The notes: a model not told the origin generated them from the sequence alone. DNA of 60,157 nucleotides from Isoptericola sp. BMS4 (GCF_011634835.1 NZ_SIRP01000001.1:4259909-4320065); one strand, 5' to 3'. Counted from the stretch's first letter, positions 19,174-28,012 are shown. A program made the numbers and translations.

Positions 19174-20144
19174 CGCAGGGCCTCGCCCGCGAGGTGGGCC
19201 GCGCCCAGCACCACGCCGTCCGCGCCCAGCGGCGACGCGGCCACCCGGACCGGCAGGACCGCGATCTGCTCGCGCAGGTAGCGCGCGACCCGGTCGTGGA
19301 GGGCGGGGCGCGCCGCCTGGTCGCCGAGCACGAAGAGCTCGGGGTCCAGCACGAGGGCCAGCGACGCGGCCGACACGGCCACCCGGTGGGCGATCACGTC
19401 GAGCACCTCCGCCGCCGTGGCGTCGCCCGCCTCGGTGCGGTCGACGATCCCGCCGACGGTCGAGGACGGCGACAGCCCGTGCTCCTTGGCCAGCGCCGCG
19501 AGGGCGGTCTCCCCCAGCACCGGCGACCCGAGGGCGAGCCCGGGCTGCGGGAGGAAGTCGACCTCGCCCGCGAGGCCGGCGTGCCCCCGGTGGACGCGGC
19601 CGTCGAGCACGATGCCCGCGCCGAACCCCGTGCCGAGCACGAGGGTCACGACGCTGCGGGCGTCGCGCCCCGCGCCGTGGTGCACCTCGGCGAGGGCCGC
19701 GAGGTTGACGTCGTTCTCGACGTCCACGGGGCACCCCAGCGCGTCCACGAGGGCGTCGCGCAGCCCGGTGCCGCCCTTCTCGTAGCCCGGCACCCGGCGG
19801 AGGCTCGCGTGGTCCGGCGCCACGACCGAGGGCACGCCGACGACCGCGTGCCGCAGCCGCACCCGGCGGCCCCCGTCGAGACGCGCCTCGACGTCCTCCG
19901 ACGCCGCACGGGCCAGGCCCGCGACCGCGCGGGCCCGGGCGGGCGGCGCGGTGGGCACGTCGCGACGCTCCGCGCGGGCACGCAGCGCCCCCGTCGCGTC
20001 GACGAGCGCCACGCGCACGCGGTCCCGCGCGACGTCGACGCCGAGCGCGTGGTCCTCGGCCGCTCCCGGGTCGGGCCGCGTCGCCGGGGCCTCCTGGTGG
20101 TGGTCGGGCGACGCGGGGGTCGGTGCCGCGGGGGGAGTGTCCAT
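19170..20144 (-). CDS. ROK family sugar kinase-like protein
   Basis: 324 residues without an HTH, so an enzyme or sensor rather than a repressor. The ROK fold shows ALGVDVARDRVRVALVDATG (phosphate-1 loop), VENDVNLAALAEVHHG with the catalytic Asp, and TLVLGTGFGAGIVLDGRVHR. The usual zinc-binding CXCGXXGCXE motif is replaced by GHAGLAGEVDFLPQPG, with no cysteines; this occurs in some ROK branches. The first about 30 residues are Pro/Ala-rich and probably disordered. Start ATG at 20144. First gene of the three-gene operon with the deacetylase and transporter. Confidence 0.85.
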   Translation of the reverse strand: MDTPPAAPTPASPDHHQEAPATRPDPGAAEDHALGVDVARDRVRVALVDATGALRARAERRDVPTAPPARARAVAGLARAASEDVEARLDGGRRVRLRHAVVGVPSVVAPDHASLRRVPGYEKGGTGLRDALVDALGCPVDVENDVNLAALAEVHHGAGRDARSVVTLVLGTGFGAGIVLDGRVHRGHAGLAGEVDFLPQPGLALGSPVLGETALAALAKEHGLSPSSTVGGIVDRTEAGDATAAEVLDVIAHRVAVSAASLALVLDPELFVLGDQAARPALHDRVARYLREQIAVLPVRVAASPLGADGVVLGAAHLAGEALR

Positions 20145-20295
20145 GGAGCCTCCGTCGAACGGTCGGGCGTGCAGGGTCCGGCGCGGCCGTCACGACCCCG
20201 TCGACGTTCCGAGCGTAGTCACGGGGCGTGGCGACGTCGACGCGGCCGCGACCGTGTCACTCCTGCTCAGCGGCCGGTCGGCCCCGACGGACGCG

Positions 20296-21264
20296 TCAGC
20301 TGCGGGCGCGGTCGCGGCCGATGCCGCGGACCGCGTCGACGGCGCCGCGCACCCGACGGGCGTTCACCGCCAGGACGACGTCGCGGTACTGGCCGGCGCG
20401 GTGGATCTGCCCGGCGAGGCTGTTCGACGACGCGCGGTGCTTGAGGTCGCACGGCACCTCGACGGCGACGTACCCCTGGCGCAGCAGGTCGATCGTCATC
20501 CCCGTCTCCACGCCCCAGCCGTGCGCGAGCGGCGTCGCGGCCTCGAAGGCCTCGCGCGTCAGGCAGCGCATCCCGGACAGCGGCTGCGTGGGCGACCATC
20601 CCGTGAGGTGGTAGACGGCGCGGCGCGCGGTGCCGACGACGATGCCCCGGCCGCCGGCGCCGGTCTGCTTCGGCAGCAGCGCGATCGCCAGGTCCGCCAC
20701 GCCCTCGCGGACGGGCGCGACGAGCGGCGCGGTGTTCACCGCCGTGTCGCCGAGGTCGCCGTCGACGAAGAGGAGCAGGCGCGGTGCCCGCCCGTCCGCG
20801 TCGCGCATGGCGACGACGGCGGCGCCGGTCTCCATCGCCGCGGCCTTGCCGCGGTTGTGCGAGTGCCGCACCACCACGGCGCCGGCGTCGCGGGCGACGT
20901 GCTGCGTCTCGTCGGTCGACCCGTCGTCGACGACCAGCACCAGGTCGACGTGCGGGATGGCCCGCGCCGCGCGCACCGTCGCGGCGATCCGGTCCGCCTC
21001 GTCCTTCGCCGGGACGATGACGGCGACGCGCTGCGGGTTGCGCCGGTTCTGGCCGGTGGGCGGCCGCGGCGTCTTGGCGACCGGCAGCACGCTCGTGCGT
21101 GCCGTGTTCCCTGCCCCTGCACCGTGGCCTGCCGTCCCGTCGTCCGCGGCGGCCACGTCGGCGCCCGTGGAGGTGGCGCCCTGGTCCGTGTTCACGACTC
21201 CCTGCCCGTTGCCCTCATGACGTTGCTCGACAGTGATTCTTGGTCGAATCACCGGGGTTCGCAT
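20296..21264 (-). CDS. Glycosyltransferase family 2
   Basis: About 322 residues. The GT-A core starts RVAVIVPAKDEADRIAATVR, has LVLVVDDGSTDET and the metal-binding LLFVDGDLGD. The C-terminal part has SGMRCLTREAFEAATPL and GWGVETGMTIDLLRQGYV, close to the GpgS/dolichol-phosphate-mannose synthase type. Donor and acceptor are unknown. The region ahead of the core is low-complexity and the start is uncertain: ATG at 21264 is given, while GTG at 21195 or a codon at 21309 are alternatives, none with an ideal ribosome site. It stands alone between the DUF5926 gene and the ROK kinase operon. Confidence 0.85.
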   Translation of the reverse strand: MRTPVIRPRITVEQRHEGNGQGVVNTDQGATSTGADVAAADDGTAGHGAGAGNTARTSVLPVAKTPRPPTGQNRRNPQRVAVIVPAKDEADRIAATVRAARAIPHVDLVLVVDDGSTDETQHVARDAGAVVVRHSHNRGKAAAMETGAAVVAMRDADGRAPRLLLFVDGDLGDTAVNTAPLVAPVREGVADLAIALLPKQTGAGGRGIVVGTARRAVYHLTGWSPTQPLSGMRCLTREAFEAATPLAHGWGVETGMTIDLLRQGYVAVEVPCDLKHRASSNSLAGQIHRAGQYRDVVLAVNARRVRGAVDAVRGIGRDRARS

Positions 21265-21425
21265 GTGCGAGGTATTCCCGCCCCGACTGTACTCCCCCGG
21301 CGTGACCAAACCTGGTCAAGAAACGGTGTCGGTCAGGACATGAGGTGAAGATCTCGCGGAACAGGACCGGGCTCGTCATGACCTCGTCGTCTCCGAGTCG
21401 TGCCGGATGGTGGCGGCGACGCCGG

Positions 21426-22256
21426 TCAGCGCAGCGTCACCTGTCGGGACACGATACCGGCCCGCGCCCGCCGCTCGTTCGCATCCAGCGGCGCGTCGGT
21501 GGACAGCGCCTCGTCGAGGCGGGCGGCGAGGTCCGCCACCGGCTCCTCGAGGTCCGCCGCCTCCGTGCCGCGCGGCAGCTCCCAGACGGGGACCACGAGG
21601 CCGCAGGCCCGGAACATGCCGAGGAACTTGCCTCCCGCGAGGCCGGACTCCCGGCGGGCGTGCAGGCGCGCGATCGCGTCGACCACGCGGTCCTCGTCCT
21701 CCGTGCGCGCCCACCGCAGGAACTCCCGCGACATGCGGCACCAGTACGCGGCCGGCACGGCGTCGAGCCGGACCGTCGGGATCGAGGCCTCGGCCGCGTC
21801 CTCCAGGGAGGCGCGGATCTCGTCCGTGACCTCGGACGAGGAGTCCAGCCAGTAGTCGTACCCGTCGTGCACCGTCACCTCGAACGGGACGTCGAGGTCG
21901 AGCACGTCCTGCAGCCGCGGCGTCGCGTCGGTCACCTGGGCACGGTCGGGGGTGACCCCGGTGCCCGGCTCCACGTCGAACGCGGCCAGGAGCGCCGCGG
22001 CAAGGTCGCGGCTCAGGTCGTCCGAGCCGAGCACGCCCTGCACCGCGAGGAGGACCGTGCCGTCCTCGCGGTGCAGCGACACCCAGCCGCCGGGCAGCAC
22101 CGTCGTGACGACGACGTCGCGCCCGCCGTGGTCAGCCGTCGTGCGCGCCGTCGCGGTGGCGGCCGGGACGATCTCGCGCAGCGCGACCCAGTCCGCCTCC
22201 CCCGGGAGGCCTTCGAACGGACGCAGGACGAGGTCGGACTTGGTGCTGGAGGCCAT
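21426..22256 (-). CDS. DUF5926 family protein
   Basis: 276-residue soluble actinobacterial protein of unknown function. The N-terminal block LVLRPFEGLPGEADWVALRE, followed by IVPAATATA, is characteristic of the family, which is sometimes misnamed as a topoisomerase. There are no TM segments or catalytic motifs I can name. Start ATG at 22254-22256, 10 bp after the stop of the upstream symporter gene, so the two may share a transcript. The roughly 160-bp gap to the glycosyltransferase downstream shows nothing distinctive. Confidence 0.85.
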   Translation of the reverse strand: MASSTKSDLVLRPFEGLPGEADWVALREIVPAATATARTTADHGGRDVVVTTVLPGGWVSLHREDGTVLLAVQGVLGSDDLSRDLAAALLAAFDVEPGTGVTPDRAQVTDATPRLQDVLDLDVPFEVTVHDGYDYWLDSSSEVTDEIRASLEDAAEASIPTVRLDAVPAAYWCRMSREFLRWARTEDEDRVVDAIARLHARRESGLAGGKFLGMFRACGLVVPVWELPRGTEAADLEEPVADLAARLDEALSTDAPLDANERRARAGIVSRQVTLR

Positions 22257-22266
22257 GCGTCGGATC

Positions 22267-23766
22267 CTAGCGGTTCGCGGGTTCGCGGACGGCCGCCTCG
22301 AGCTCGGGTGCACGGTTCCGCAGCGACAGCAGACCGCCCACCACGAACGTCACGATGACGCCGAGCAGCGGGTACCACTGCCACGCCACCCACACCTCGC
22401 CGGTGATGTACTTCTCCTGCACGAAGAAGAAGGCGTTGACGGCGACGGCGGCCACGAAGGCGACGTTCGCGTCCAGCGCCCGGGCCCGCTTGTTGACGAT
22501 CCCGAAGACGAACGCGCCGAGCAGGCCACCGTAGGTGATGCCCGCGACGCCCAGCGCGAGGACGACGATGTTGCCCTCGTCGGACTGGAACACCGTGGCC
22601 GGGGCGATGAACGCCAGCCCCCAGCCGATCGTCGCCCAGCGGCCCGCGCGCAGCCCCTGCTCGTCCGTCATCGGGGTCTTCTTCAGCCGGCCGTACACGT
22701 CCGTGACGGTCGAGGAGGACAGCGCGGACAGCGAGGACGACAGCGTGGACATCGCCGCGGCGAGGATGCCGGCGAGCAGGAGCCCCGAGACGCCCTGCGG
22801 CAGCCCCTCGATGATGAACATCGGGAAGATCTCGTCGTCGCGGGTCAGCCCGAGGTCGGCCGCCGTGGCGCCGCCGTAGTAGCCCCACAGCGCCAGGCCG
22901 ACGAGCAGGAACACGGCGAACTGGACGAACACGATCACGCCGGACCAGATGAGGGCCTTCTGCGCCTCGACCTTGGAGCGGCAGGTGAGCAGCCGCTGCA
23001 CGACGAGCTGGTCGGAGCCGTGCGAGGCCATCGCGAAGACGGCACCACCGATCAGCGACGGGACGAAGGCGGAGGCGTCCGAGATCGGGTTGCCGGAGAA
23101 GACGAACATCTGCAGCTTGCCGGCGTCGGCGGCGTCGGCGAACCAGCCGCCGCCCGTCTGCGCGGTGATGACCACGATCGCCAGCACCCCGCCGAGGACG
23201 TAGAGGAACATCTGCGCGACGTCGACCCACACGACGGCCTTGATGCCGCCGATGAAGGTGTACAGGATCGTCACCACGGCCAGCACGACGATGATCGTGA
23301 AGTAGTTGGTGTGGACGCCCATGCCGTCGAGGATCAGCTTGAGCGGGATGGCGGCGGCCAGCACGCGGATGCCGTCGGCCAGCAGGCGCGTGAACAGGAA
23401 CGTCACGCCGGCCGTGGTCTGCGTGCTCTGCCCGAACCGCTTGCCCAGGTAGGCGTACGCGGTGACCATCTCGCCGTCGTAGTACCGCGGCAGCATGAAG
23501 AACGCCACCACGATCCGGCCGAGGATGTAGCCGAGCGCGAGCTGCAGGTAGGAGATGTTCCCCAGGTAGCTCATCACGGGGATGCCGATGACGGTCAGCG
23601 CGCTGGTCTCGGTCGCGACGACCGACAGGCACACGGCCCACCAGGGCAGGTTGCGGCCCCCCAGGAAGTAGTCCTTCAGGCCCTTCTGCTTGCCGCTGAG
23701 CCTGAGGCCCAGCCATGCGGTGGCCGCCAGGTAGGCGACGATGACGATCAGGTCGACGGTCTGCAT
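22267..23766 (-). CDS. Sodium:solute symporter (SSS family), probable amino-sugar uptake
   Basis: 499-residue inner-membrane Na+-coupled transporter. The N terminus VDLIVIVAYLAATAWLGLRL, GGRNLPWWAVCLSVVATETS and the repeated hydrophobic segments (about 13) are typical of SLC5/SSS proteins. Start ATG at 23764-23766 has AAGGAG close upstream. It follows the anmK stop by 91 bp on the same strand. Since the cluster encodes enzymes for anhydro-N-acetylmuramic acid and N-acetylmuramic acid 6-phosphate but no PTS, this protein is a good candidate for importing MurNAc, anhMurNAc or a related amino sugar. That substrate is inference from context. Confidence 0.93.
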   Translation of the reverse strand: MQTVDLIVIVAYLAATAWLGLRLSGKQKGLKDYFLGGRNLPWWAVCLSVVATETSALTVIGIPVMSYLGNISYLQLALGYILGRIVVAFFMLPRYYDGEMVTAYAYLGKRFGQSTQTTAGVTFLFTRLLADGIRVLAAAIPLKLILDGMGVHTNYFTIIVVLAVVTILYTFIGGIKAVVWVDVAQMFLYVLGGVLAIVVITAQTGGGWFADAADAGKLQMFVFSGNPISDASAFVPSLIGGAVFAMASHGSDQLVVQRLLTCRSKVEAQKALIWSGVIVFVQFAVFLLVGLALWGYYGGATAADLGLTRDDEIFPMFIIEGLPQGVSGLLLAGILAAAMSTLSSSLSALSSSTVTDVYGRLKKTPMTDEQGLRAGRWATIGWGLAFIAPATVFQSDEGNIVVLALGVAGITYGGLLGAFVFGIVNKRARALDANVAFVAAVAVNAFFFVQEKYITGEVWVAWQWYPLLGVIVTFVVGGLLSLRNRAPELEAAVREPANR

Positions 23767-23857
23767 GCCGTGACTCCTTCGGCGGTATGCGGTGGTACGT
23801 GTCCGGTGGTCGGTGGTGGTGCTGCGGGTGGTACGGGGAGCGGCGCGCTCGCGCCGG

Positions 23858-25036
23858 TCAGCGCACCACCCGCAGCCGGGCGGGCGGCGCCGCCGGCGGC
23901 TCGCCGAGCCGCAGGGGGCCGGCGCCGGGCGTGATCCTCCCGGCGAGCGTCCCGTGGGTGGCCCCGGTGACGCCGGGCAGGGTGCCGGGCAGCCCGTGCC
24001 AGGTGAGCCAGCCGAGGAGCGCCATGAGCGTCGCCTCCTTGGCCCCCTCGGGCAGCCCGAGCTCGTCGGTGGTCCGCACGGGGGCGGCGCCGAGCTCGCG
24101 GCGCAGCGCGGCCATGAGGACCGGGTTGCGGGTGCCGCCGCCGGAGGCGACGACGGCGCCGACGCCGCGGGCGCGGCACTGGTCGACGACGGTCCGTGCC
24201 GTGAGCACGGTGAGCGTGGCGACGACGTCGTGCGGGTCGGGCTCGCCGTGGGCGGCGGCGTACCGGGAGAGGTGCTCGTCCAGGTACGCGGCGTGGAACA
24301 GCTCCTTGCCGGTCGACTTGGGGGCGTCCAGCGCGTAGTACGGCTCCGCGAGCAGGTCGTCGAGCAGGGCGGGCAGCACCTCGCCGGCCGCGGCGAGCGC
24401 CCCGTCGCGGTCGTAGGCGCGCGGCTCGCCGGTGATACGCCGCGCCATGAGGTCGATCAGCGCGTTGGCGGGGCCGGTGTCGTAGGCGACCGTGGGTCGG
24501 CCCGGCGCGACGACGGTGATGTTCGCGATGCCGCCGAGGTTGAGCGCCGCCGTCGGGATCTCCGCGTCGGCGAGCAGCAGGTGGTCGAGGACGCTCGCCA
24601 GCGGCGCGCCCTGCCCGCCCGCGGCGACGTCGTGCGACCGCACGTCCGACAGCACCGGCACGCCCGTGCGCTCGGCGATCCACGCCGGCTGACCGATCTG
24701 GAACGTTCCGGTGACCTGCCCGTCCGTCACGTCGTGGCGCACCGTCTGCCCGTGCGACACGACGAGGTCGGCGACGACCCCGGTCTCGGCGAGGACGTCG
24801 GCCACGGCGTCGGCGCAGAACCGGCCGAGCCGGGCGTCGACGCCGCTGACGAGGCTGAGGGGCACGTCCCGCGGCTCGAGCAGGCGCAGGATGTCGTCGG
24901 CGAGGTCGTCGGGGAACGCGACCTCCCGGTGGTCGAGCACCCGCAGCGCGAGCTCGTCCCCGTCGAGGGCGAGGTCGGCGACGGCGACGTCGAGCCCGTC
25001 CGCGGACGTCCCGGTCATGAGTCCGACGACGATCAT
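23858..25036 (-). CDS. anmK: Anhydro-N-acetylmuramic acid kinase
   Basis: 392-residue cytosolic enzyme that opens the 1,6-anhydro ring of anhMurNAc while phosphorylating it to MurNAc-6-phosphate, a step in peptidoglycan recycling. Family motifs are complete: GLMTGTSADGLDVA at the N terminus, VVSHGQTVRHD, DVRSHDVAAGGQGAPL, ALNLGGIANITVV, AYDTGPANALIDLMA and PKSTGKELFH. Start ATG at 25034-25036 overlaps the murQ stop (ATGA). Its product is the direct substrate of MurQ encoded immediately upstream. Confidence 0.96.
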   Translation of the reverse strand: MIVVGLMTGTSADGLDVAVADLALDGDELALRVLDHREVAFPDDLADDILRLLEPRDVPLSLVSGVDARLGRFCADAVADVLAETGVVADLVVSHGQTVRHDVTDGQVTGTFQIGQPAWIAERTGVPVLSDVRSHDVAAGGQGAPLASVLDHLLLADAEIPTAALNLGGIANITVVAPGRPTVAYDTGPANALIDLMARRITGEPRAYDRDGALAAAGEVLPALLDDLLAEPYYALDAPKSTGKELFHAAYLDEHLSRYAAAHGEPDPHDVVATLTVLTARTVVDQCRARGVGAVVASGGGTRNPVLMAALRRELGAAPVRTTDELGLPEGAKEATLMALLGWLTWHGLPGTLPGVTGATHGTLAGRITPGAGPLRLGEPPAAPPARLRVVR

Positions 25037-26001
25037 GCGTCACCGCCCAGGACGGCGCCGAGCCGGCCGTCGGCGGCGGCGAGCCGCGCGCGGGCCTCGT
25101 CGGGGGCGACACCGAGGAGCAGCGCGGCGACGGCGGCCTTCGCGTTGCCGTCCGCGGCGGCGAGCGCCCGCTCGGCCTCCTCGGGGGCGGCGCCGGTCGC
25201 CTCCATGACGATGCGCCGGCCGCGGTGGCGGAGCTTGGCGTTGGTCACGTGCACGTCGACCATGAGGGTGCCGTAGACCTTGCCGAGGCGGATCATCGCG
25301 ATCGTGGAGAGCATGTTGAGCACCTGCTTCTGCGCGCTGCCCGCCTTGAGGCGCGTGGAGCCGGTGACGAACTCGGGCCCGGTGAGGGTCTCGATCGGGT
25401 GGTCGACGGCGGCGGCGAGCGCGGTGCCCGCGTTGTTCGCGATGCCGACGGTGGCGGCCCCGGCCTCGCGGGCGGCCGTGACGGCGGCGACGACGTAGGG
25501 GGTGCGGCCGGAGGCGGTGATGCCGACGACGACGTCCCGCGGGCCGACGTCCAGCGCGCGCACGTCCGCGGCGCCGGCGTCGACGTCGTCCTCGGCGCCC
25601 TCGACGGCGTTGACCATCGCGGTCTCGCCCCCGGCGATGAGGGCGGTGACCGTGTCGGGGCCGACCCCGAAGGTCGGCAGGCACTCGGCGGCGTCGAGCA
25701 CGCCGAGGCGCCCGGGGGTGCCCGCGCCGACGTGGATCAGGCGCCCGCCGGAGGCCAGCCGCTCGACGACCGTCTCCAGCGCGGCGGTGATCTGGGGCGC
25801 GGCGGCCTCGACGGCCCGCTGCACGTCCCGGTCGTTCTCGAGCTGGGCGGCGACGAGCGCGGGCACGTCCATGGCGTCCAGACGGACGCCCGGGCGGGAG
25901 CGCTCGGTGTCGAGGCGGTCGAGCTCGCGGCCCAGGTCGCGGGCGGAGCCCGCCGCCGCGTCCCGCCCGGCGTCCGGTCCGGTGGTCGGTCCAGTGGTCA
26001 T
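25033..26001 (-). CDS. murQ: N-acetylmuramic acid 6-phosphate etherase
   Basis: 322-residue SIS-domain enzyme that removes D-lactate from MurNAc-6-phosphate, giving GlcNAc-6-phosphate. RLIHVGAGTPGRLGVLDAAE (about 88-106) and AGGETAMVNAVEGAEDD carry the phosphosugar site and the probable catalytic acids (Glu106 and Glu137 by position). The proline in GAGTPGR replaces the serine seen in E. coli MurQ. GPEFVTGSTRLKAGSAQKQV is the second conserved block. The C-terminal approximately 60 residues form a small UBA-like helical domain. Start ATG at 25999-26001. It overlaps the kinase gene upstream and anmK downstream by 4 bp each. Confidence 0.96.
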   Translation of the reverse strand: MTTGPTTGPDAGRDAAAGSARDLGRELDRLDTERSRPGVRLDAMDVPALVAAQLENDRDVQRAVEAAAPQITAALETVVERLASGGRLIHVGAGTPGRLGVLDAAECLPTFGVGPDTVTALIAGGETAMVNAVEGAEDDVDAGAADVRALDVGPRDVVVGITASGRTPYVVAAVTAAREAGAATVGIANNAGTALAAAVDHPIETLTGPEFVTGSTRLKAGSAQKQVLNMLSTIAMIRLGKVYGTLMVDVHVTNAKLRHRGRRIVMEATGAAPEEAERALAAADGNAKAAVAALLLGVAPDEARARLAAADGRLGAVLGGDA

Positions 26002-26981
26002 CGCGTCTCCGGTCGGTTCGGGCCGGCCGTGCGCCGGTCGGCCGGGTCGTGGGCGTGCGTGCTCGACGCGCGCAGGTGGGGCAGGTCGGGGCGGGTGGCC
26101 AGCAGGTGCCCGCCGGCGAGGGCGTCGTCGTCGGGCTCCTGCCGGTGGGCGCCGGGCAGCCGGGCGGCGAGCGCGCGGTCGAAGGGCTCGGTGAGCACCG
26201 GGCCGGCGTGCAGCAGCCCCCCGGTCGTGGCGACGACGGGGGCGTCGCCGAGCCCGGCCCGCCGGGCCGCGGCGGCGGTGCTGTCGGCGAGGTCGGCGGC
26301 CGCCCGCTCGCAGATCGAGGCCGCCCCGGCGTCGCCCGCCCGGGCGGCGTCGAAGACGTCGCGGGCGAAGGAGGCCACGACGCGGGCGGGGTTGTCGGCG
26401 CCCTGCACCAGGCGGGGGACGTCGCGCGGGGCGCCCCAGCGCGCCTCCAGGCGTGCCAGCAGGGCGGCGCTGCCGCCGCGACCGTCGTGCGCGCGCATCG
26501 CGTCGTCGATGCCGGCGCGTCCGATGGCGTACCCGCTGCCGGCGTCGCCGAGCAGGTAGCCCCAGCCGTCGACGAGGTGCACGGCGCCGTCGTGGCCGAG
26601 CCCGACGACGCTGGTCCCGGTCCCGGCGGCGAGGACGACCCCGGGACGCCCGGACAGCGCTCCGGCGTGGGAGGTGATCGCGTCGCTGGTGACGACGACA
26701 CGCGCACCGCCGAACGCGGCGGCGAGCCCGTCGAGGAGCGGGGGCGCCTGCTCGGGCGCGCTGAGGAGTCCGGCGAGGCCGGCGACGACGGCGTCGACCG
26801 GGTGGCCGAGACCGTCCAGGCGCGCGGCGACGTCGGTCATGCTGCGCAGCGCGGCGCGGGAGCCGTCGGCGTTGGCGAGGCCGACCGGCCCCGGCCCCTC
26901 GGCGTCGTGGCCCCGTGCGCCGTCGACCCACAGGGCTGCCCGGCAGCCCGTCTTGCCGACGTCGAAGGTGAGCACCCTCAT
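25998..26981 (-). CDS. BadF/BadG-type N-acetylglucosamine kinase family protein
   Basis: 327-residue ASKHA-fold ATPase/kinase. MRVLTFDVGKTGCRAALWVD is the phosphate-1 motif, VVLAAGTGTSVVGLG the phosphate-2 motif, and GWGYLLGDAGSGYAIGRAG the hallmark of eukaryotic-type N-acetylglucosamine kinases. VATTGGLLHAGP corresponds to the adenosine motif. In this cluster it would phosphorylate GlcNAc or MurNAc to the 6-phosphate; MurNAc would then feed MurQ directly. Start ATG at 26979-26981 overlaps the gntR stop (ATGA). Substrate choice between GlcNAc and MurNAc is open. Confidence 0.88.
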   Translation of the reverse strand: MRVLTFDVGKTGCRAALWVDGARGHDAEGPGPVGLANADGSRAALRSMTDVAARLDGLGHPVDAVVAGLAGLLSAPEQAPPLLDGLAAAFGGARVVVTSDAITSHAGALSGRPGVVLAAGTGTSVVGLGHDGAVHLVDGWGYLLGDAGSGYAIGRAGIDDAMRAHDGRGGSAALLARLEARWGAPRDVPRLVQGADNPARVVASFARDVFDAARAGDAGAASICERAAADLADSTAAAARRAGLGDAPVVATTGGLLHAGPVLTEPFDRALAARLPGAHRQEPDDDALAGGHLLATRPDLPHLRASSTHAHDPADRRTAGPNRPETR

Positions 26982-27739
26982 GCCGCACCCTCCGTGCCGC
27001 CCCCGGGGGGCGTGGACGACGCGGAGGGCACGGACAGCTCGGTGCGGATCTGGTAGCGGTCCCCGCGGTAGACCGAGCGCACGAACTCGACGATCCCGAC
27101 GTCGCCGTCCGCCGCGCCGCGCTCGCCCCAGGAGGTCCGCTCGAACTGCAGGGCGGGCGAGTGCACGGGCACGTCGAGCGACGCGGACTCGTCGCCGTCG
27201 AGCACGGTGGGCTCGATCGTCTGCACGCCGCGCACCACGGTGACGCCGTAGCGGGTGCGCAGCAGGTCGTAAAAGGAGGCGTCCTGCAGGTCGGCCGCGC
27301 CCAGCCCGGGGACGAGGGCGTCGGGCACGTGCAGCTGCTCGATGGCCATGGGCTCGCCGTCGGCGAGGCGCAGCCGGGTGACCCGCACGACGCCGGCCGT
27401 GGGCGAGATCCGCAGCCGGCGACCGACGCGGGCGCCCGCGGGGCGGCGCTCGAAGGCGAGCGTGCGGGCGCCGGGACGCAGCCCACGGGACCGCATGTCG
27501 GCGGTGAAGGACGTGGCGACCAGCCCGGTGTCGAGCTTGGGGCCGAGCGCGAAGACGCCGGACCCCTGCCGGCGACGCACCGCGCCGCGCGCGACGAGAT
27601 CGTCGATCGCGCGCCGCAGCGTCATGCGCGAGACGCCGAGGCTCGCAGACAGCTCGCGCTCCGGGGGGAGCTGCTCTCCGGCGGCCATCTGGTCGAGCCG
27701 GTCGAGGAGCTGCTCGCGCACCGCGTGGTACTTGGTCAC
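26978..27739 (-). CDS. GntR/HutC family transcriptional regulator of the amino-sugar operon
   Basis: About 253 residues. The N-terminal winged HTH reads YHAVREQLLDRLDQMAAGEQ, then LPPERELSASLGVSRMTLRR and GSGVFALGPK. The rest is a UTRA effector domain (about residues 85-240), which in DasR/NagR relatives binds GlcNAc-6-P or GlcN-6-P. First gene of the wall-recycling operon, so it most likely senses an amino-sugar phosphate and controls its own operon. The start is the GTG at 27737-27739; there is no good Shine-Dalgarno sequence, and a start ten codons upstream is possible. Confidence 0.9.
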   Translation of the reverse strand: MTKYHAVREQLLDRLDQMAAGEQLPPERELSASLGVSRMTLRRAIDDLVARGAVRRRQGSGVFALGPKLDTGLVATSFTADMRSRGLRPGARTLAFERRPAGARVGRRLRISPTAGVVRVTRLRLADGEPMAIEQLHVPDALVPGLGAADLQDASFYDLLRTRYGVTVVRGVQTIEPTVLDGDESASLDVPVHSPALQFERTSWGERGAADGDVGIVEFVRSVYRGDRYQIRTELSVPSASSTPPGGGTEGAA

Positions 27740-27774
27740 CGGACCATTGACACACAGACGCGAGCGCAAATCAA

Positions 27775-27788
27775 GACCAGTGGACTAG
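27775..27788. promoter_or_regulatory. Candidate GntR/DasR-like operator
   Basis: The stretch AGACCAGTGGACTA contains the half-site AGACCA that occurs in DasR/NagR operators (consensus built on TGGTCT-AGACCA). It lies about 35 bp upstream of the GntR start. A second related stretch, GACCTGGACCACCGGTC, lies at 27844-27860. Neither is a perfect dyad. Confidence 0.35.
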
Positions 27789-27938
27789 AAATGCCTCCCC
27801 TGCAGCCGTAGGAACCGATCACATTCGTCCAGCCTGACCGGCAGACCTGGACCACCGGTCGACCCGAGACACCCGACGCGATCCGACGGCGCTCGACTGC
27901 GGTGGAACAGGAGCAGAGGGTGCGGTAAACAGGGAAGA

Positions 27939-27953
27939 GTAATCGCGGTAATC
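27939..27953. promoter_or_regulatory. Direct repeat GTAATC-GCG-GTAATC upstream of the ATPase gene
   Basis: Two identical hexamers separated by GCG, 60 bp before the GTG start of the DUF4143 ATPase, in an AT-richer patch. Possible regulator-binding or promoter element; nothing else in the 27740-28012 gap looks like a gene. Confidence 0.3.
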
Positions 27954-28012
27954 TGGGATGACATGGCGCGTCATCTTGGGAACACGTAGCGGCGTCGACC
28001 GAGGAGGAGCGA

